From: Denitromonas iodatirespirans | Lineage (GTDB): Bacteria > Pseudomonadota > Gammaproteobacteria > Burkholderiales > Rhodocyclaceae | DNA length: 64,000 nt | NCBI RefSeq assembly: GCF_018524365.1 | Contig: NZ_JAEKFT010000020.1 | Location: 1 to 64,000 of the forward strand | Direction: 5' to 3' | Shown: positions 15,884 to 25,355 of the stretch, in pieces | Numbering within the stretch: position 1 is the stretch's first letter | Layout: the number at the start of each line of letters is the position of its first letter | The notes under the pieces: generated by a model | Databases searched by the model: none | What the model was told of the DNA's origin: nothing | What the model saw: only the letters and a program-made list of their open reading frames with translations | Program-made: the position numbers and the translations under genes

Positions 15884-18028
15884 TTACCGCAGCGACAACG
15901 CTTGCGTCACGATGCGCGGTGTGATGAAAACCAGCAATTCCTTGCGATTGGACACTTGCTGAGTGTTACGGAAGAGGGCGCCAACGACCGGGATTTCGCC
16001 CAAGAACGGCACGCGCTCTACCTGCTTGCTCTCTTCCTCTTCGTACACACCACCGATCACCACGGTGCCGCCGTTTTCGACCATCACTTCGGTCTTCACA
16101 TGTTTGGTGTCGATCGCTACACCTCCCGGAACCGTCGCGCCCGGCTTGTCCTTGTTCACATCCACGAACAGCTGGACACGACCGTCCGGCGTGATGTTCG
16201 GACGCACTTTCAGTGACAGCACGGCCTTGCGGAACTGGACGCTGGTCGCCCCAGAACTGGTCGCCGACTGATAGGGAATCTCTGTCCCCTGCTCCATGAT
16301 CGCTTCGACTTGATTGGCCGTCAGCACTCGGGGGCTGGAGACCACACGCCCCCGGTTGTCGACCTCAAGTGCGCTCAACTCGAGATTAAGGAAACGCGTG
16401 GCAGCGCTGTTGAACAGTATCAGCGACAACTGGGCCGGCGTTCCAGTCGAGGGCGATGCAGGAAGATTGACACCCAAGCTATCGTTGATGAAGTCCGGTG
16501 TATCCGCCACTTGCCCGGTATGGAATCCGGTATCGGTAATGCCGCCTCCGATAACCGCGCGGGACCCCCCAGGACCGCCGAAAGGCTTGCCCGGCATGTG
16601 AATCCCCATCCGCACTCCCAGGTCACGTGCAAAGCCTTTGTCAGCCTCCACAATCCGCGCCTCGATTAATACCTGCCGCGGCGGAATGTCGATTTCCTGG
16701 ATCAAGCGGCGCAAATCGTCCAGGCGCGTCCCCACATCGGTCACGAACACCTTGTTGCTGCGCTCATCGACGATCACACTGCCGCGTTTGGATAGGACCG
16801 TCTGGTTCTTGTCCTTGAGGAAATCGAAAATCTCCTTCGCCTTGTGATAGTTGATCTGGAAACTCTCCGTTCTCAGGGGCTCCAAGTCACCGATCTGCGC
16901 AAGTGCTTCGAGCTCGAGCTTTTCGCGCGCAGCCAACTCGTCACGTGGTGCGATCCAGATCACGTTGCCATGCTTGCGCATGTCCAGGCCCTTGGACTGA
17001 AGAATGATGTCGAGCGCCTGATCCCAAGGCACGTCCTTGAGGCGGAGCGTCAGGCTGCCCTGCACCGTGTCGCTGGTGATGATATTGAAATCGGTGAAGT
17101 CAGCAATCACCTGCAATACCGAGCGCACATCGATGTTCTGGAAGTTCAGCGACAGCTTGTCACCCTGGTACTTGCCCCGCGCCCCCTGAACCAGTTGCTT
17201 CGGATCCTCGACCACACGCTTGATCTCGACCACGAACTGATTGTCACTCTGATAGGCGTTATGCTCCCACAAGCCGTTGGGTTTGATCAGCAGGCGGGTG
17301 TTTGCCCCTTGCGGCTGCGCAACGAACTCGGTGACCGGCGTCGCGAAATCGGTGACATCCGATTTGCGGCGCAGGTTCTCGGGCAAGGTCGTCTTGAGAA
17401 AATCGATAGCCAGCGCATCGCCCTGCTGGCGAATGTCGATGCCGGTATCCGGGTCGCTCAGCTCGACGATGATTCGCCCCTCTCCCTCGGTGCCGCGACG
17501 GAAGTTGATATCGCGAACAAACTTGCCATCGGCCGCGGCGGCTTTTCCACCGGTTTCCGCAAAGCTGGCGAACGGACGATCGTTCGGGCGTAGCTCGGAC
17601 GGCTCGCGGCGCACCGGAGAGAGCGCGATGATCACGTTCTGGCCTTCGACCGTCGTGTCGTAGGGCGTCATCTTGATCAGGTTCAGCACCAGACGCGTAC
17701 GGTCTCCGACCTGAACGATATTCGCGCTTCGCAGATCCCCTTCGTCGATGGCCTGCAGGCTCCGACCCAGTTCATTGCCGGTCCCCGGAAAATCAAACGC
17801 GATGCGGGCGGGGTTGGCCACGCTGAAACTCGCCGGCGGCTGCGCCAGCGGTGCTTTCAGGCGCAGCTTCACATAGATGCTCGCGCCTTGGCGGGACACG
17901 TCCATCGCCTCGATCGCGTTGTCCGGCATGGCAGCCTCGGTCGTCGCGGCCTGGGCCATCACCGGCGACGTAGCTTGCGCCATCCACAATCCGGCAGCCA
18001 CCAGAAAGTAACCCATATTGAACTTCAT
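15884..18028 (-). CDS. pilQ: Type IV pilus secretin PilQ
   Basis: This outer-membrane secretin forms the gated pore through which type IV pili pass. The 714-aa precursor has a signal peptide ending near VMAQA. Two AMIN-type peptidoglycan-binding regions follow (about 40-140 and 170-260), then an STN/N0 segment with LSLNFQNIDVRSVLQVIADF, an N1 domain, and a C-terminal secretin domain with PPRQVLIEARIVEAD and a late VPFLGEIPVVGALFR. It overlaps pilP by 4 nt and ends the pilMNOPQ block. Confidence 0.96.
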   Translation of the reverse strand: MKFNMGYFLVAAGLWMAQATSPVMAQAATTEAAMPDNAIEAMDVSRQGASIYVKLRLKAPLAQPPASFSVANPARIAFDFPGTGNELGRSLQAIDEGDLRSANIVQVGDRTRLVLNLIKMTPYDTTVEGQNVIIALSPVRREPSELRPNDRPFASFAETGGKAAAADGKFVRDINFRRGTEGEGRIIVELSDPDTGIDIRQQGDALAIDFLKTTLPENLRRKSDVTDFATPVTEFVAQPQGANTRLLIKPNGLWEHNAYQSDNQFVVEIKRVVEDPKQLVQGARGKYQGDKLSLNFQNIDVRSVLQVIADFTDFNIITSDTVQGSLTLRLKDVPWDQALDIILQSKGLDMRKHGNVIWIAPRDELAAREKLELEALAQIGDLEPLRTESFQINYHKAKEIFDFLKDKNQTVLSKRGSVIVDERSNKVFVTDVGTRLDDLRRLIQEIDIPPRQVLIEARIVEADKGFARDLGVRMGIHMPGKPFGGPGGSRAVIGGGITDTGFHTGQVADTPDFINDSLGVNLPASPSTGTPAQLSLILFNSAATRFLNLELSALEVDNRGRVVSSPRVLTANQVEAIMEQGTEIPYQSATSSGATSVQFRKAVLSLKVRPNITPDGRVQLFVDVNKDKPGATVPGGVAIDTKHVKTEVMVENGGTVVIGGVYEEEESKQVERVPFLGEIPVVGALFRNTQQVSNRKELLVFITPRIVTQALSLR

Positions 18029-18540
18029 TGCGTCGTCTCCTGCTGCTCTTGCAAGTACAGCGCACTCGTTCTTTCGACCCAGTCGCCGTTCAGATCTTCT
18101 ACCAGCTCGGTCAGCTTGACTTCCGACTCCGAAACACTGGTCACAACGCCAAAATTCTGGCCCATGTAGTTCCCCGCGCGCACTTGATAAATGCTGCCCC
18201 CCGCGTCGATCAGCGCATGTGCCTTACCTTGTTTCATGAGCACGCCGACCATCTTCAGCGACTCGAGCGGATACGACTCGAGCGGTTCGCGCTGGCGGTT
18301 GATGTCCGGCGCCCGCCCACCCGCCACGACGACCCGCGCAGCAACGAACTTGTCCGAATCGAACGGGTTCATTTGGGAGAAGGCGTCGTAATCGACCACC
18401 GAGAAAGGCTTGATTTCCGGCAAAGGCTTGACCTGCCCCTTCATACCGGCTTCCTGCTGGGCCATCCATGCCCGCAGATCGTCCTGCTCGGCACTACAGG
18501 CCGAGAGGACCAGGGGAATCAGGAATATCCACTTTTTCAT
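18025..18540 (-). CDS. pilP: Type IV pilus assembly lipoprotein PilP
   Basis: PilP is an inner-membrane lipoprotein that links the PilMNO platform to the PilQ secretin. The 171-residue product begins MKKWIFLIPLVLSAC, with a lipobox LSAC at residues 12-15. A proline-rich linker (VKPLPEIKPFSV) leads to a beta domain with LESLKMVGVLMKQGKAHALI and VRAGNYMGQNFG, typical of PilP. It follows pilO after 7 bp and overlaps pilQ. Confidence 0.94.
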   Translation of the reverse strand: MKKWIFLIPLVLSACSAEQDDLRAWMAQQEAGMKGQVKPLPEIKPFSVVDYDAFSQMNPFDSDKFVAARVVVAGGRAPDINRQREPLESYPLESLKMVGVLMKQGKAHALIDAGGSIYQVRAGNYMGQNFGVVTSVSESEVKLTELVEDLNGDWVERTSALYLQEQQETTQ

Positions 18541-18547
18541 GGGGCCC

Positions 18548-19228
18548 TCACCTCGGCTTCTTGGCTTGCGCCGCGGCTTGTTGTTGCTGCGCCAGTTCCT
18601 CTTCGTCGAGGTAACGATAGGTCACCGCCGTCGCATCCATTTTCAATGGCTCGCCAGGTTTCGGGCGCTCGATAGACAGGTTGTTGAGCGTCACGATGCG
18701 CGGCATTTTTGCCACATCGCCGGCGAACGCGCCGAGATCGTGATACTGGCCGACAAGCCGGACCGCGATCGGCATTTCGGCATAGAACTCCTTGATCACA
18801 TCGCTCCCCGGCTTGAACAGTTCGAATTGCAGGCCGCGACCGAGGCCCGCCTGGTTGATGTCGGCGAGCAGAGAGTCCATTTCGGCACGATTGGGCAATT
18901 GCCGGAGCAAGGCCCCGAACTGCCGATCGATCTCCGCCAGTTGCGCGAGGTGCTCATCCAGATTGACCGACTGGCGCTTTTTGCTGACCCAATCGGCACG
19001 CAGGGTGACCTCTTCAGCTTCACGCTGCTGCAGCGTGTCCATCTGGTCCTGCCAGAAGAACCACCAGGCGCCGGCAATTGTCGCAGCCAGAATGGCCACC
19101 AGGAACACGACCCGTGGCGCCAGCGGCCAAACGCCGGGATCATTGGGGTCGAGCCCCCGGAAATCGTCGGCAAGCCGGCTCAGATCGATCGACGGCTGGC
19201 GTCGGGATGCAGGTGTCGAAGCCTTCAT
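18548..19228 (-). CDS. pilO: Type IV pilus inner-membrane protein PilO
   Basis: PilO pairs with PilN in the inner-membrane alignment complex. The 226-aa protein has a short cytoplasmic N-terminus and one membrane helix around residues 40-60. A periplasmic coiled coil (REAEEVTLRADWVSKKRQ and following) leads to a ferredoxin-like domain with YHDLGAFAGDVAKMPRIV. The tail is rich in glutamine and alanine. It overlaps pilN by 4 nt. Confidence 0.94.
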   Translation of the reverse strand: MKASTPASRRQPSIDLSRLADDFRGLDPNDPGVWPLAPRVVFLVAILAATIAGAWWFFWQDQMDTLQQREAEEVTLRADWVSKKRQSVNLDEHLAQLAEIDRQFGALLRQLPNRAEMDSLLADINQAGLGRGLQFELFKPGSDVIKEFYAEMPIAVRLVGQYHDLGAFAGDVAKMPRIVTLNNLSIERPKPGEPLKMDATAVTYRYLDEEELAQQQQAAAQAKKPR

Positions 19229-19821
19229 TTCACCGCACCTCCTGCCGCGGCGACCTTCTCCGCGTCCTTGGGCCGTTCAAGGTTGATATCGAGCGTAAAT
19301 TCGCTCACCCGGCGGTCGTCCATCTCTTTTAGCGTCGCCGCCTTGATCTCGACCAGCGTCGGCTGAGCGAGGTATTCGGAACCTTCGAGATTGCGCATCA
19401 GGGTCGACACCCGGGCATTGGACTGCGCATAGCCGCTCAGGGTCACCTTCAACCCGTTCTGTTTGATCGCGCGCAGGAAGATCCCCTCGGGCGTCTGGCG
19501 CACCAATTCGTTCAGCAGATGGACCGTTTCCGCCCGGTGCCCCTGCAAGGACTCGATCACCTGCTTGCGTGCCAGCAGCGAATCGATCTGGCTGCGCAAG
19601 CGTTTGATTTCGGCAATATCCTTGTCGAGCTTGGCGATTTCGGTCTTCAGGAAGTTGTTTTTGCTTTCCTGCGCGTCGATGAAGCCGCCGATGATGGTAC
19701 TGACCAACACCCCGACAAGCGCCCCGAGCACGACCATTGCCCCCGCGAGCAGATAGAACTGCTGGCGCCGCTGACGGCGCTTTTCTTCACGGTGGGGCAG
19801 CAGGTTGATTCGAATCATCAA
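19225..19821 (-). CDS. pilN: Type IV pilus inner-membrane protein PilN
   Basis: The 198-residue protein starts MIRINLLPHREEKR, the cytoplasmic PilN motif that docks onto PilM, and then has one membrane helix at about 22-45. A coiled coil and a periplasmic ferredoxin-like fold follow (LKVTLSGYAQSNARVSTLM). It overlaps both pilM and pilO by 4 nt, so the block is tightly coupled. The penultimate methionine (MMIRINLL) gives two possible starts one codon apart. Confidence 0.94.
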   Translation of the reverse strand: MMIRINLLPHREEKRRQRRQQFYLLAGAMVVLGALVGVLVSTIIGGFIDAQESKNNFLKTEIAKLDKDIAEIKRLRSQIDSLLARKQVIESLQGHRAETVHLLNELVRQTPEGIFLRAIKQNGLKVTLSGYAQSNARVSTLMRNLEGSEYLAQPTLVEIKAATLKEMDDRRVSEFTLDINLERPKDAEKVAAAGGAVK

Positions 19822-20891
19822 TCAAACCTCCGCAAAGCCAAGCCGCACGCCACCAGCAGTGAAGGCGCGTCCGCCATCAGATTCTTGGGGCGAACCTTGG
19901 ACGACAACTGCATCTTGGTAAAGGGATTGGCCACGACGGTATCGACCTGCGTGCGCCCACCGACCACTTCGGCCAGCCCGGAGATCACCGCACAGCCACC
20001 GGCCAGGACGATGTGATCCACCTGATTGAACTGGGTGGAGGTGAAGAAAAACTGCAACGCACGAGAGACTTCAAGCGCCAGGCTGTCCATGAACGGACGC
20101 AGCAACTCGCTGGTGTAGTTTTCCGGCAGGCTGCCCGAGCGCTTGGCGGCCTCGGCCTCCTCGGCGCTCATGCCGTAGTGCCGGGCAATATCCTGAGTGA
20201 GCTGATGACCGCCAAACGCCTGCTCGCGGGTGTAGATCTGGATGCCGTCGCGCAGCACGGTGACATTGAGCTGGCTGGCACCGATGTCGACCAGGGCGAT
20301 GATCGCCCCCTTGCCCTTGTTCGGCAGCTGCTGGCAGACGAACTCGAATGCCGACTGCGCCGCGAACGACTCCACATCCATGATCACCGCTTTCAGACCG
20401 GCAGCCTCGGCGGCGGCCACCCGATCCTCGACCTTTTCCTTGCGCGAGGCGGCAATCAGCACATCGAGTTCGCCAGGCACATCGTGCGACTCGTCGAGCA
20501 CCTGAAAATCCAGGTTGACCTCATCGAGCGCAAACGGAATGTACTGATTGGCTTCGCTCTCGACCTGTACTTCCATTTCCTGCTCGCGCAGGCCGTCAGG
20601 CAAGAGGATCTTCTTGGTGATGACGGCGGAGGCCGGCAAAGCCATGGCAACCTGCTTGACGCCGGCCCCCATGCGTCGCAATGCGCGCTTGATGGTCTCG
20701 GCCACGGCTTCGAGATTGGCGATATTCCCGTCCGTGACAGCATCACGAGGCAGGGACTCGACCGCATAGCGCTCTATTCGAATCCCCTCCTTGAGGCCGC
20801 CGGAAAGCTCAACGAGCTTGACCGCCGAGGAGGAAATGTCGAGCCCCACAAGTGGGCGCGCCTTCGGGTTAAAAACCGACAAGTTGATCAC
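19818..20891 (-). CDS. pilM: Type IV pilus assembly ATPase-like protein PilM
   Basis: PilM is a cytoplasmic actin-fold (ASKHA) protein that binds ATP and the N-terminus of PilN. The 357-aa protein has LVGLDISSSAVKLVEL for phosphate binding at its start, ALVDIGASQLNVTVL mid-protein, and the adenosine loop VLAGGCAVISGLAEVV near residue 290. It starts with GTG, with AAGGA about 8 nt upstream. It is the first gene of the pil-aro-dgt train and has a recognisable promoter. Confidence 0.95.
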   Translation of the reverse strand: MINLSVFNPKARPLVGLDISSSAVKLVELSGGLKEGIRIERYAVESLPRDAVTDGNIANLEAVAETIKRALRRMGAGVKQVAMALPASAVITKKILLPDGLREQEMEVQVESEANQYIPFALDEVNLDFQVLDESHDVPGELDVLIAASRKEKVEDRVAAAEAAGLKAVIMDVESFAAQSAFEFVCQQLPNKGKGAIIALVDIGASQLNVTVLRDGIQIYTREQAFGGHQLTQDIARHYGMSAEEAEAAKRSGSLPENYTSELLRPFMDSLALEVSRALQFFFTSTQFNQVDHIVLAGGCAVISGLAEVVGGRTQVDTVVANPFTKMQLSSKVRPKNLMADAPSLLVACGLALRRFD

Positions 20892-20913
20892 AAAGAAAAT
20901 CCTTAAATTTCTT

Positions 20914-20931
20914 CATGTTAGGCGCAACATG
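20914..20931. promoter_or_regulatory. Perfect 6+6 dyad in the pilM leader
   Basis: CATGTT, a 6-nt spacer and AACATG form a perfect palindrome between the predicted pilM promoter and its start codon. It could be an operator or part of a leader hairpin. I cannot assign a regulator. Confidence 0.35.
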
Positions 20932-20946
20932 TAAAAAACTGCTTCA

Positions 20947-20975
20947 ATGCTAGCAACAACGATGGCATGTGTAAA
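20947..20975 (-). promoter_or_regulatory. Sigma-70 promoter for pilM
   Basis: Read on the minus strand, TTTACA and TAGCAT are separated by exactly 17 bp, a close match to the -35/-10 consensus. It is about 55 bp upstream of the pilM GTG and faces the mrcA promoter. Confidence 0.65.
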
Positions 20976-20998
20976 CAATCGCTTTCGGGGCGCATTCA

Positions 20999-21028
20999 TT
21001 GGAGCCACTGCGCCAGCGCCCGTATAAT
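20999..21028 (+). promoter_or_regulatory. Sigma-70 promoter for mrcA
   Basis: A perfect TATAAT at 21023-21028 has TTGGAG 18 bp upstream. The mrcA start is 32 bp beyond the -10 box, giving a short leader. Confidence 0.7.
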
Positions 21029-21060
21029 CGCCCGACTCATCTACTGGACTCTTACGACGC

Positions 21061-23523
21061 ATGCGCTGGGTTCTTTACCCGTTTTTTGCTCTGATCGGAC
21101 TGGCGGTCATGGGCTTTGCCACGCTGGCGGCCGTCGCGGCCTTCGCCTGGCCCAAGCTGCCCTCCCTCGACATCCTCACCGACTACCGCCCCAAGATTCC
21201 GCTGCGGATCTACACGTCGGACGGCCACCTGATCGGCGAGTACGGCGAGGAACGCCGTTCGTTCGTGGGCATTGCCGACGTGCCGGACGTGCTCAAGCAC
21301 GCCATCCTGGCGGCCGAAGACGAGCGCTTCTACGAGCACCCCGGCGTCGACATCCAGGGTATCGCTCGCGCGGCCGTCGCCAACGTGGTGTCGGGCGGCA
21401 AGCGCCAGGGCGCATCGACCATCACCATGCAGGTCGCGCGCAATTTCTTCCTCACGCGGGAGAAGACCCTGACGCGCAAGCTCTACGAGATCCTGCTGTC
21501 GTTCAAGATCGAACAGAATCTCAGCAAGGATCAGATCCTCGAGCTCTATGTCAATCAGATCTATCTCGGACGCCGCGCCTACGGTTTCTCGGCAGCGGCA
21601 CGTACCTACTATGGCAAGAAGCTGTCGGAACTGACGGTCGGCGAAGCGGCCATGCTGGCCGGTTTGCCCAAGGCCCCGTCGGCCTACAACCCGGTGGCCA
21701 ATCCGAGTCGCGCCCAGTTGCGCCAGCACTATGTGCTGCGCCGCATGCGCGAACTCGACATGATCGATGACGCCACGCTAACTGCCGCCCGGGCCGAACC
21801 GATCCGCACCGTCACCGGCGACCGCAACGAAGCGGCCTCCTTCCATGCCGACTATGTCGCGGAAATGGCCCGGCAGATTGCCGTCGAGCAATTTGAAGAC
21901 AAGGCCTACGAACTGGGCATCCGCATCATCACCACGGTCTCCTACAAGGAGCAGGAAGCGGCCTATCAGGCGCTGCGCGACGGCTTGCAGGCCTACGACC
22001 TTCGCCACGGCTACCGCGGCCCGGAGCAATACATCGAACTGCCGCCGGCCGGCGATCTGCGCAACGAAGCCATGGAGACGGCGCTCGGCGACGTGCCCGA
22101 CTATGGCGACATGCTCGCCGCCATCGTCACCCAGGCCAACCCGAAATCGGTGACGGTCTACCGCAACGGCAAGAGCCTCACGATCGCCGACAAGGGGCTG
22201 CGCTTCGCCGCCCCCATGCTCAGCGAAAAGGCGCCGGCCGCCAAGCGCATTCGCCCCGGCGCGATCGTCCGCATCCGCGAAGACAAAAAAGACGGCTGGC
22301 AGCTCACGCAACTGCCCGATGTCGAAGGCGCACTGATCGCCATCGACGCCTCCACCGGTGCCGTGCGGGCACTGGTGGGCGGTTTCGACTTCTTCCGCAA
22401 CAAGTTCAACCATGCCACCCAGGCCCTGCGTCAGCCGGGCTCGGGCTTCAAACCGTTCATCTACTCGGCCGCCCTCGAACGCACCTACAGCCCCGGCACC
22501 TATGTCGAAGACGAACCGCTCTACTTCCCGGCCGGCATCACCGGCAGCCAGGACTGGGAGCCGGCCAACTACGATCACAAATACGAAGGACCGATGACGC
22601 TGCGTCGGGCGCTGGCCAAGTCCAAGAACATGGTCTCGATCCGGCTGCTCCAGTCGATCAGCCCGACCTATGCGCAGGACTACATCAGCCGCTTCGGCTT
22701 TCCGCCGCAGAACCACCCCGCCTATCTCACCATGGCGCTCGGTGCCGGCGCGGCCACTCCGTGGCAAATGGCCACCGGCTACGCCGTATTCGCCAACGGC
22801 GGCTATCGCGTGCAGCCCTACATCATCAAGGAAATTCTCGACGACAACGGCAAGACCCTGGCACGCGTCGACCCACCCGTCGCCGGCAGCACCGCCGCCC
22901 GAGTGATCGACGAGCGCAACGCCTTCGTCATGAACTCCATGCTGCAGGATGTCGTGCGCGCCGGCACGGCCACGCGCGCCCTCAAGCTCAAGCGCAGCGA
23001 CCTGGCAGGCAAGACTGGCACCACCAACGACTATGTCGACGCCTGGTTCTGCGGCTACAACCCCGACATCGTGGCCATCTCCTGGGTTGGCTTCGACCAG
23101 CCGAAAAACCTCGGCCGCGGCGAGACCGGTGGCGCCACGGCCCTGCCGATCTGGATCGACTACATGAAGGTCGCCCTGGAAGGCCGCCCCGAAGCCAAGC
23201 TGCCGCAGCCGGGGCGGTTGAACTACATCAGCGCGCGGCCCGATATCGACCCCGACTGGGTGTATGCCGAAAACGAACCGCCGATCCCGCCCGAACGCCC
23301 CGAGATGCTGCTCGAAGACGGCACGACCGCGATGGAGGCGCCTGGCGAAGCCATTCCGGCCTTCCCCGCCGAGCTGTTCGGCAACAACACACGGAGCGCA
23401 CCGGCACCGATCGCGCCCCTGCCGCGGACCCAGCCGCCAGCCCCGGTCGAAGACCTGCGCCCGACGCCGGCGCCCGGCATCGAGCGCCGGCCCAGTTCGA
23501 TCAGCGCCATGCCGCAGCGCTGA
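21061..23523 (+). CDS. mrcA: Penicillin-binding protein 1A
   Basis: This bifunctional class A PBP polymerises glycan strands and cross-links peptides in the periplasm. The 820-residue protein has an N-terminal membrane anchor (about 5-27). The GT51 transglycosylase domain carries EDERFYEHPGVDIQG and GASTITMQVARNFFL. An OB-like insert follows (about 325-420). The transpeptidase domain contains the SKNMVSIRLL segment and KTGTTNDYVDAWFCGY. The tail is proline- and alanine-rich. Position opposite pilM is common in proteobacteria. A TATAAT promoter lies just upstream. Confidence 0.96.
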   Translation: MRWVLYPFFALIGLAVMGFATLAAVAAFAWPKLPSLDILTDYRPKIPLRIYTSDGHLIGEYGEERRSFVGIADVPDVLKHAILAAEDERFYEHPGVDIQGIARAAVANVVSGGKRQGASTITMQVARNFFLTREKTLTRKLYEILLSFKIEQNLSKDQILELYVNQIYLGRRAYGFSAAARTYYGKKLSELTVGEAAMLAGLPKAPSAYNPVANPSRAQLRQHYVLRRMRELDMIDDATLTAARAEPIRTVTGDRNEAASFHADYVAEMARQIAVEQFEDKAYELGIRIITTVSYKEQEAAYQALRDGLQAYDLRHGYRGPEQYIELPPAGDLRNEAMETALGDVPDYGDMLAAIVTQANPKSVTVYRNGKSLTIADKGLRFAAPMLSEKAPAAKRIRPGAIVRIREDKKDGWQLTQLPDVEGALIAIDASTGAVRALVGGFDFFRNKFNHATQALRQPGSGFKPFIYSAALERTYSPGTYVEDEPLYFPAGITGSQDWEPANYDHKYEGPMTLRRALAKSKNMVSIRLLQSISPTYAQDYISRFGFPPQNHPAYLTMALGAGAATPWQMATGYAVFANGGYRVQPYIIKEILDDNGKTLARVDPPVAGSTAARVIDERNAFVMNSMLQDVVRAGTATRALKLKRSDLAGKTGTTNDYVDAWFCGYNPDIVAISWVGFDQPKNLGRGETGGATALPIWIDYMKVALEGRPEAKLPQPGRLNYISARPDIDPDWVYAENEPPIPPERPEMLLEDGTTAMEAPGEAIPAFPAELFGNNTRSAPAPIAPLPRTQPPAPVEDLRPTPAPGIERRPSSISAMPQR

Positions 23524-23533
23524 CCGGCACAAT

Positions 23534-23562
23534 CTGCGGGGCGCCGCGATGGCGCCCCGCAG
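23534..23562. terminator. Shared hairpin between convergent mrcA and cyaY
   Basis: A perfect 12-bp GC-rich stem (23534-23545 with 23551-23562, 5-nt loop) fills the 41-bp gap between the two stop codons. It has no T-run, so intrinsic termination is probable but not certain. Confidence 0.5.
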
Positions 23563-23564
23563 GC

Positions 23565-23891
23565 TCACTCGGCGGGTGTCACCGTCACAGCCCGCCCGCC
23601 CTGATCGCTGACCACCCGCGACAGCACGATATAAAGCGCCTCGCCACCGCGCGTATCGCGCCACTGGCCATCCTCGAGGCGAAAATGAAATCCGCCGCTG
23701 CGCGCCGCCAACCAGATCTCCCGCGCCGCCACGTGCCGGTTGATCACCAGCTTGCTGTCATCCTCGAAGCTCACCTCGAGCACGCCGCCGGGCTGAACCT
23801 CCACCTCGAGCTCTGCACCGCAGGCTTCCAGCGCGTATTCGATCCGCTCCAGCTCACGCTCGGCCACTGCCACAAACGTCGACTCATCCAT
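23565..23891 (-). CDS. cyaY: Frataxin-like iron-binding protein CyaY
   Basis: CyaY is a small acidic iron-binding protein that modulates Fe-S cluster assembly by the IscS machinery. I chose the ATG at 23891 (108 aa, the usual family length), which has AAAGGGG at ribosome-site distance. The frame remains open 37 codons further up, but that part is basic and unlike frataxin. Features seen: an acidic first helix (MDESTFVAVAERELERIE), central strands with LEVSFEDDSKLVINRH, and IWLAARSGGFHFRLEDG as in other CyaY proteins. It is divergent from lptM. Confidence 0.93.
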   Translation of the reverse strand: MDESTFVAVAERELERIEYALEACGAELEVEVQPGGVLEVSFEDDSKLVINRHVAAREIWLAARSGGFHFRLEDGQWRDTRGGEALYIVLSRVVSDQGGRAVTVTPAE

Positions 23892-23937
23892 GACCCATCC
23901 CCTTTCTGCTACGATTTTGCTTTTTTTCCGGCCCACC

Positions 23938-24084
23938 ATGACGATCCGACGCGCCGTCCTGTTTCTTGCCCTGCCCTTCGTGCTGGCAGCCTGTGGCATC
24001 AAGGGGGATCTCTACCTTCCGGAACGCCCCGCGGCTACCGCTGCGGATAGTACCAAACCCCAACCGGCCCGCTCCGCACAATGA
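23938..24084 (+). CDS. lptM: Small lipoprotein LptM (YifL-type)
   Basis: This 48-residue lipoprotein starts MTIRRAVLFLALPF and has the lipobox LAAC followed by GIKGDLYLPE, the signature of the LptM/YifL family that stabilises the LptD-LptE LPS translocon in enterobacteria. An ATG 16 codons upstream is in frame but would spoil the signal peptide. It overlaps lysA by 4 nt, the usual neighbourhood of this family (cyaY, lptM, lysA). Confidence 0.88.
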   Translation: MTIRRAVLFLALPFVLAACGIKGDLYLPERPAATAADSTKPQPARSAQ

Positions 24085-25340
24085 CCGCCTACCCCATGCC
24101 CACCCTCGCGGGCGACACCGCCCTGCAGGTCGAATCCGTCCCGCTGACCGCCATTGCCGAACAATTCGGCACGCCCACCTACGTATACTCCCGTGCCGCG
24201 CTGACGCAAGCCTTTCAGGCCTACCAGCACGCCCTGGCCGGGCGCCGGGCCAGCATCTGCTACGCCGTCAAGGCCAACGCCAACCTCGGCATCCTCAACA
24301 CCTTCGCCCGACTCGGCGCCGGCTTCGACATCGTGTCGGGCGGTGAACTGCAGCGCGTGATCGCGGCGGGCGGCGATGCGGCCAAGGTGGTCTTTTCCGG
24401 CGTCGGCAAGAACGCCGATGAGATGCGCCAGGCGCTGGAGGCCGGCATCCGTTGCTTCAATGTCGAGTCGGCCGCCGAACTCGAGCGGCTCGCCGCCGTC
24501 GCTGCCGACTGCGGCAAGGTCGCGCCCATCGCCTTCCGGGTCAATCCGGATGTCGACCCCAAGACGCACCCCTATATTTCCACGGGGCTGAAGAACAACA
24601 AGTTCGGTGTCGCCTTCGACGATGCCCTGGCCCTCTACCGCAGGGCCGCGACGCTGCCGAGCATCGCCATCAAGGGCATCGCCTCGCACATCGGCTCCCA
24701 ACTGCTCGACCCGGCCCCCGCCGGCGAAGCCGCCGAGCGCGTCCTGTCGCTGGTCAAACAGCTGGCCGACGAAGGCATCACGCTGGCGCACATCGACATC
24801 GGCGGCGGCATGGGCATCCGCTATTCGGACGAAACACCGCCCTGCGCCGACGACTACCTCGCGCCGGTGCTCAAGGCCCTGGCCGGCCGCACGGAAGAGA
24901 TCCTGCTCGAACCCGGCCGCTCGTTGGTCGGCAATGCCGGCCTGCTGCTGACCCGTATCGAATACCTCAAGCCGGGTCAGGAAAAGCACTTCGCCATCGT
25001 CGATGCGGCCATGAACGACCTCGCCCGACCGGCGCTCTACGACGCCTACCACCAGGTCGTACCGGTGATCGCCCGCGACCTGCCGGCGCAAACCTACGAC
25101 GTGGTCGGCCCGATCTGCGAAAGCGGCGACTTCCTCGCGCGCAACCGTGCGCTCAAAGTGGCCGATGGCGATCTGCTCGCCATCCTCTCCGCCGGCGCCT
25201 ACGGCATGACCATGGCGAGCAACTACAACACCCGCGCCCGCGCGGCCGAAGTGATGGTCGACGGCGACCGCTGCCATCTCATCCGCGAACGCGAAACCAT
25301 TGCAGACCTGTTCGCGCTGGAGCACCGCCTACCGGACTGA
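24081..25340 (+). CDS. lysA: Diaminopimelate decarboxylase
   Basis: The enzyme decarboxylates meso-diaminopimelate to L-lysine using PLP. The 419-aa protein has the PLP lysine in CYAVKANANLGIL near residue 61, the phosphate-binding glycine run IDIGGGMGIRY, the LEPGRSLVGNAG segment, and GPICESGDFLARNR with the catalytic cysteine. It is coupled to lptM by a 4-nt overlap and is followed by a strong terminator. Confidence 0.96.
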   Translation: MTAYPMPTLAGDTALQVESVPLTAIAEQFGTPTYVYSRAALTQAFQAYQHALAGRRASICYAVKANANLGILNTFARLGAGFDIVSGGELQRVIAAGGDAAKVVFSGVGKNADEMRQALEAGIRCFNVESAAELERLAAVAADCGKVAPIAFRVNPDVDPKTHPYISTGLKNNKFGVAFDDALALYRRAATLPSIAIKGIASHIGSQLLDPAPAGEAAERVLSLVKQLADEGITLAHIDIGGGMGIRYSDETPPCADDYLAPVLKALAGRTEEILLEPGRSLVGNAGLLLTRIEYLKPGQEKHFAIVDAAMNDLARPALYDAYHQVVPVIARDLPAQTYDVVGPICESGDFLARNRALKVADGDLLAILSAGAYGMTMASNYNTRARAAEVMVDGDRCHLIRERETIADLFALEHRLPD

Positions 25341-25355
25341 CCCGCGCAAGGCATG

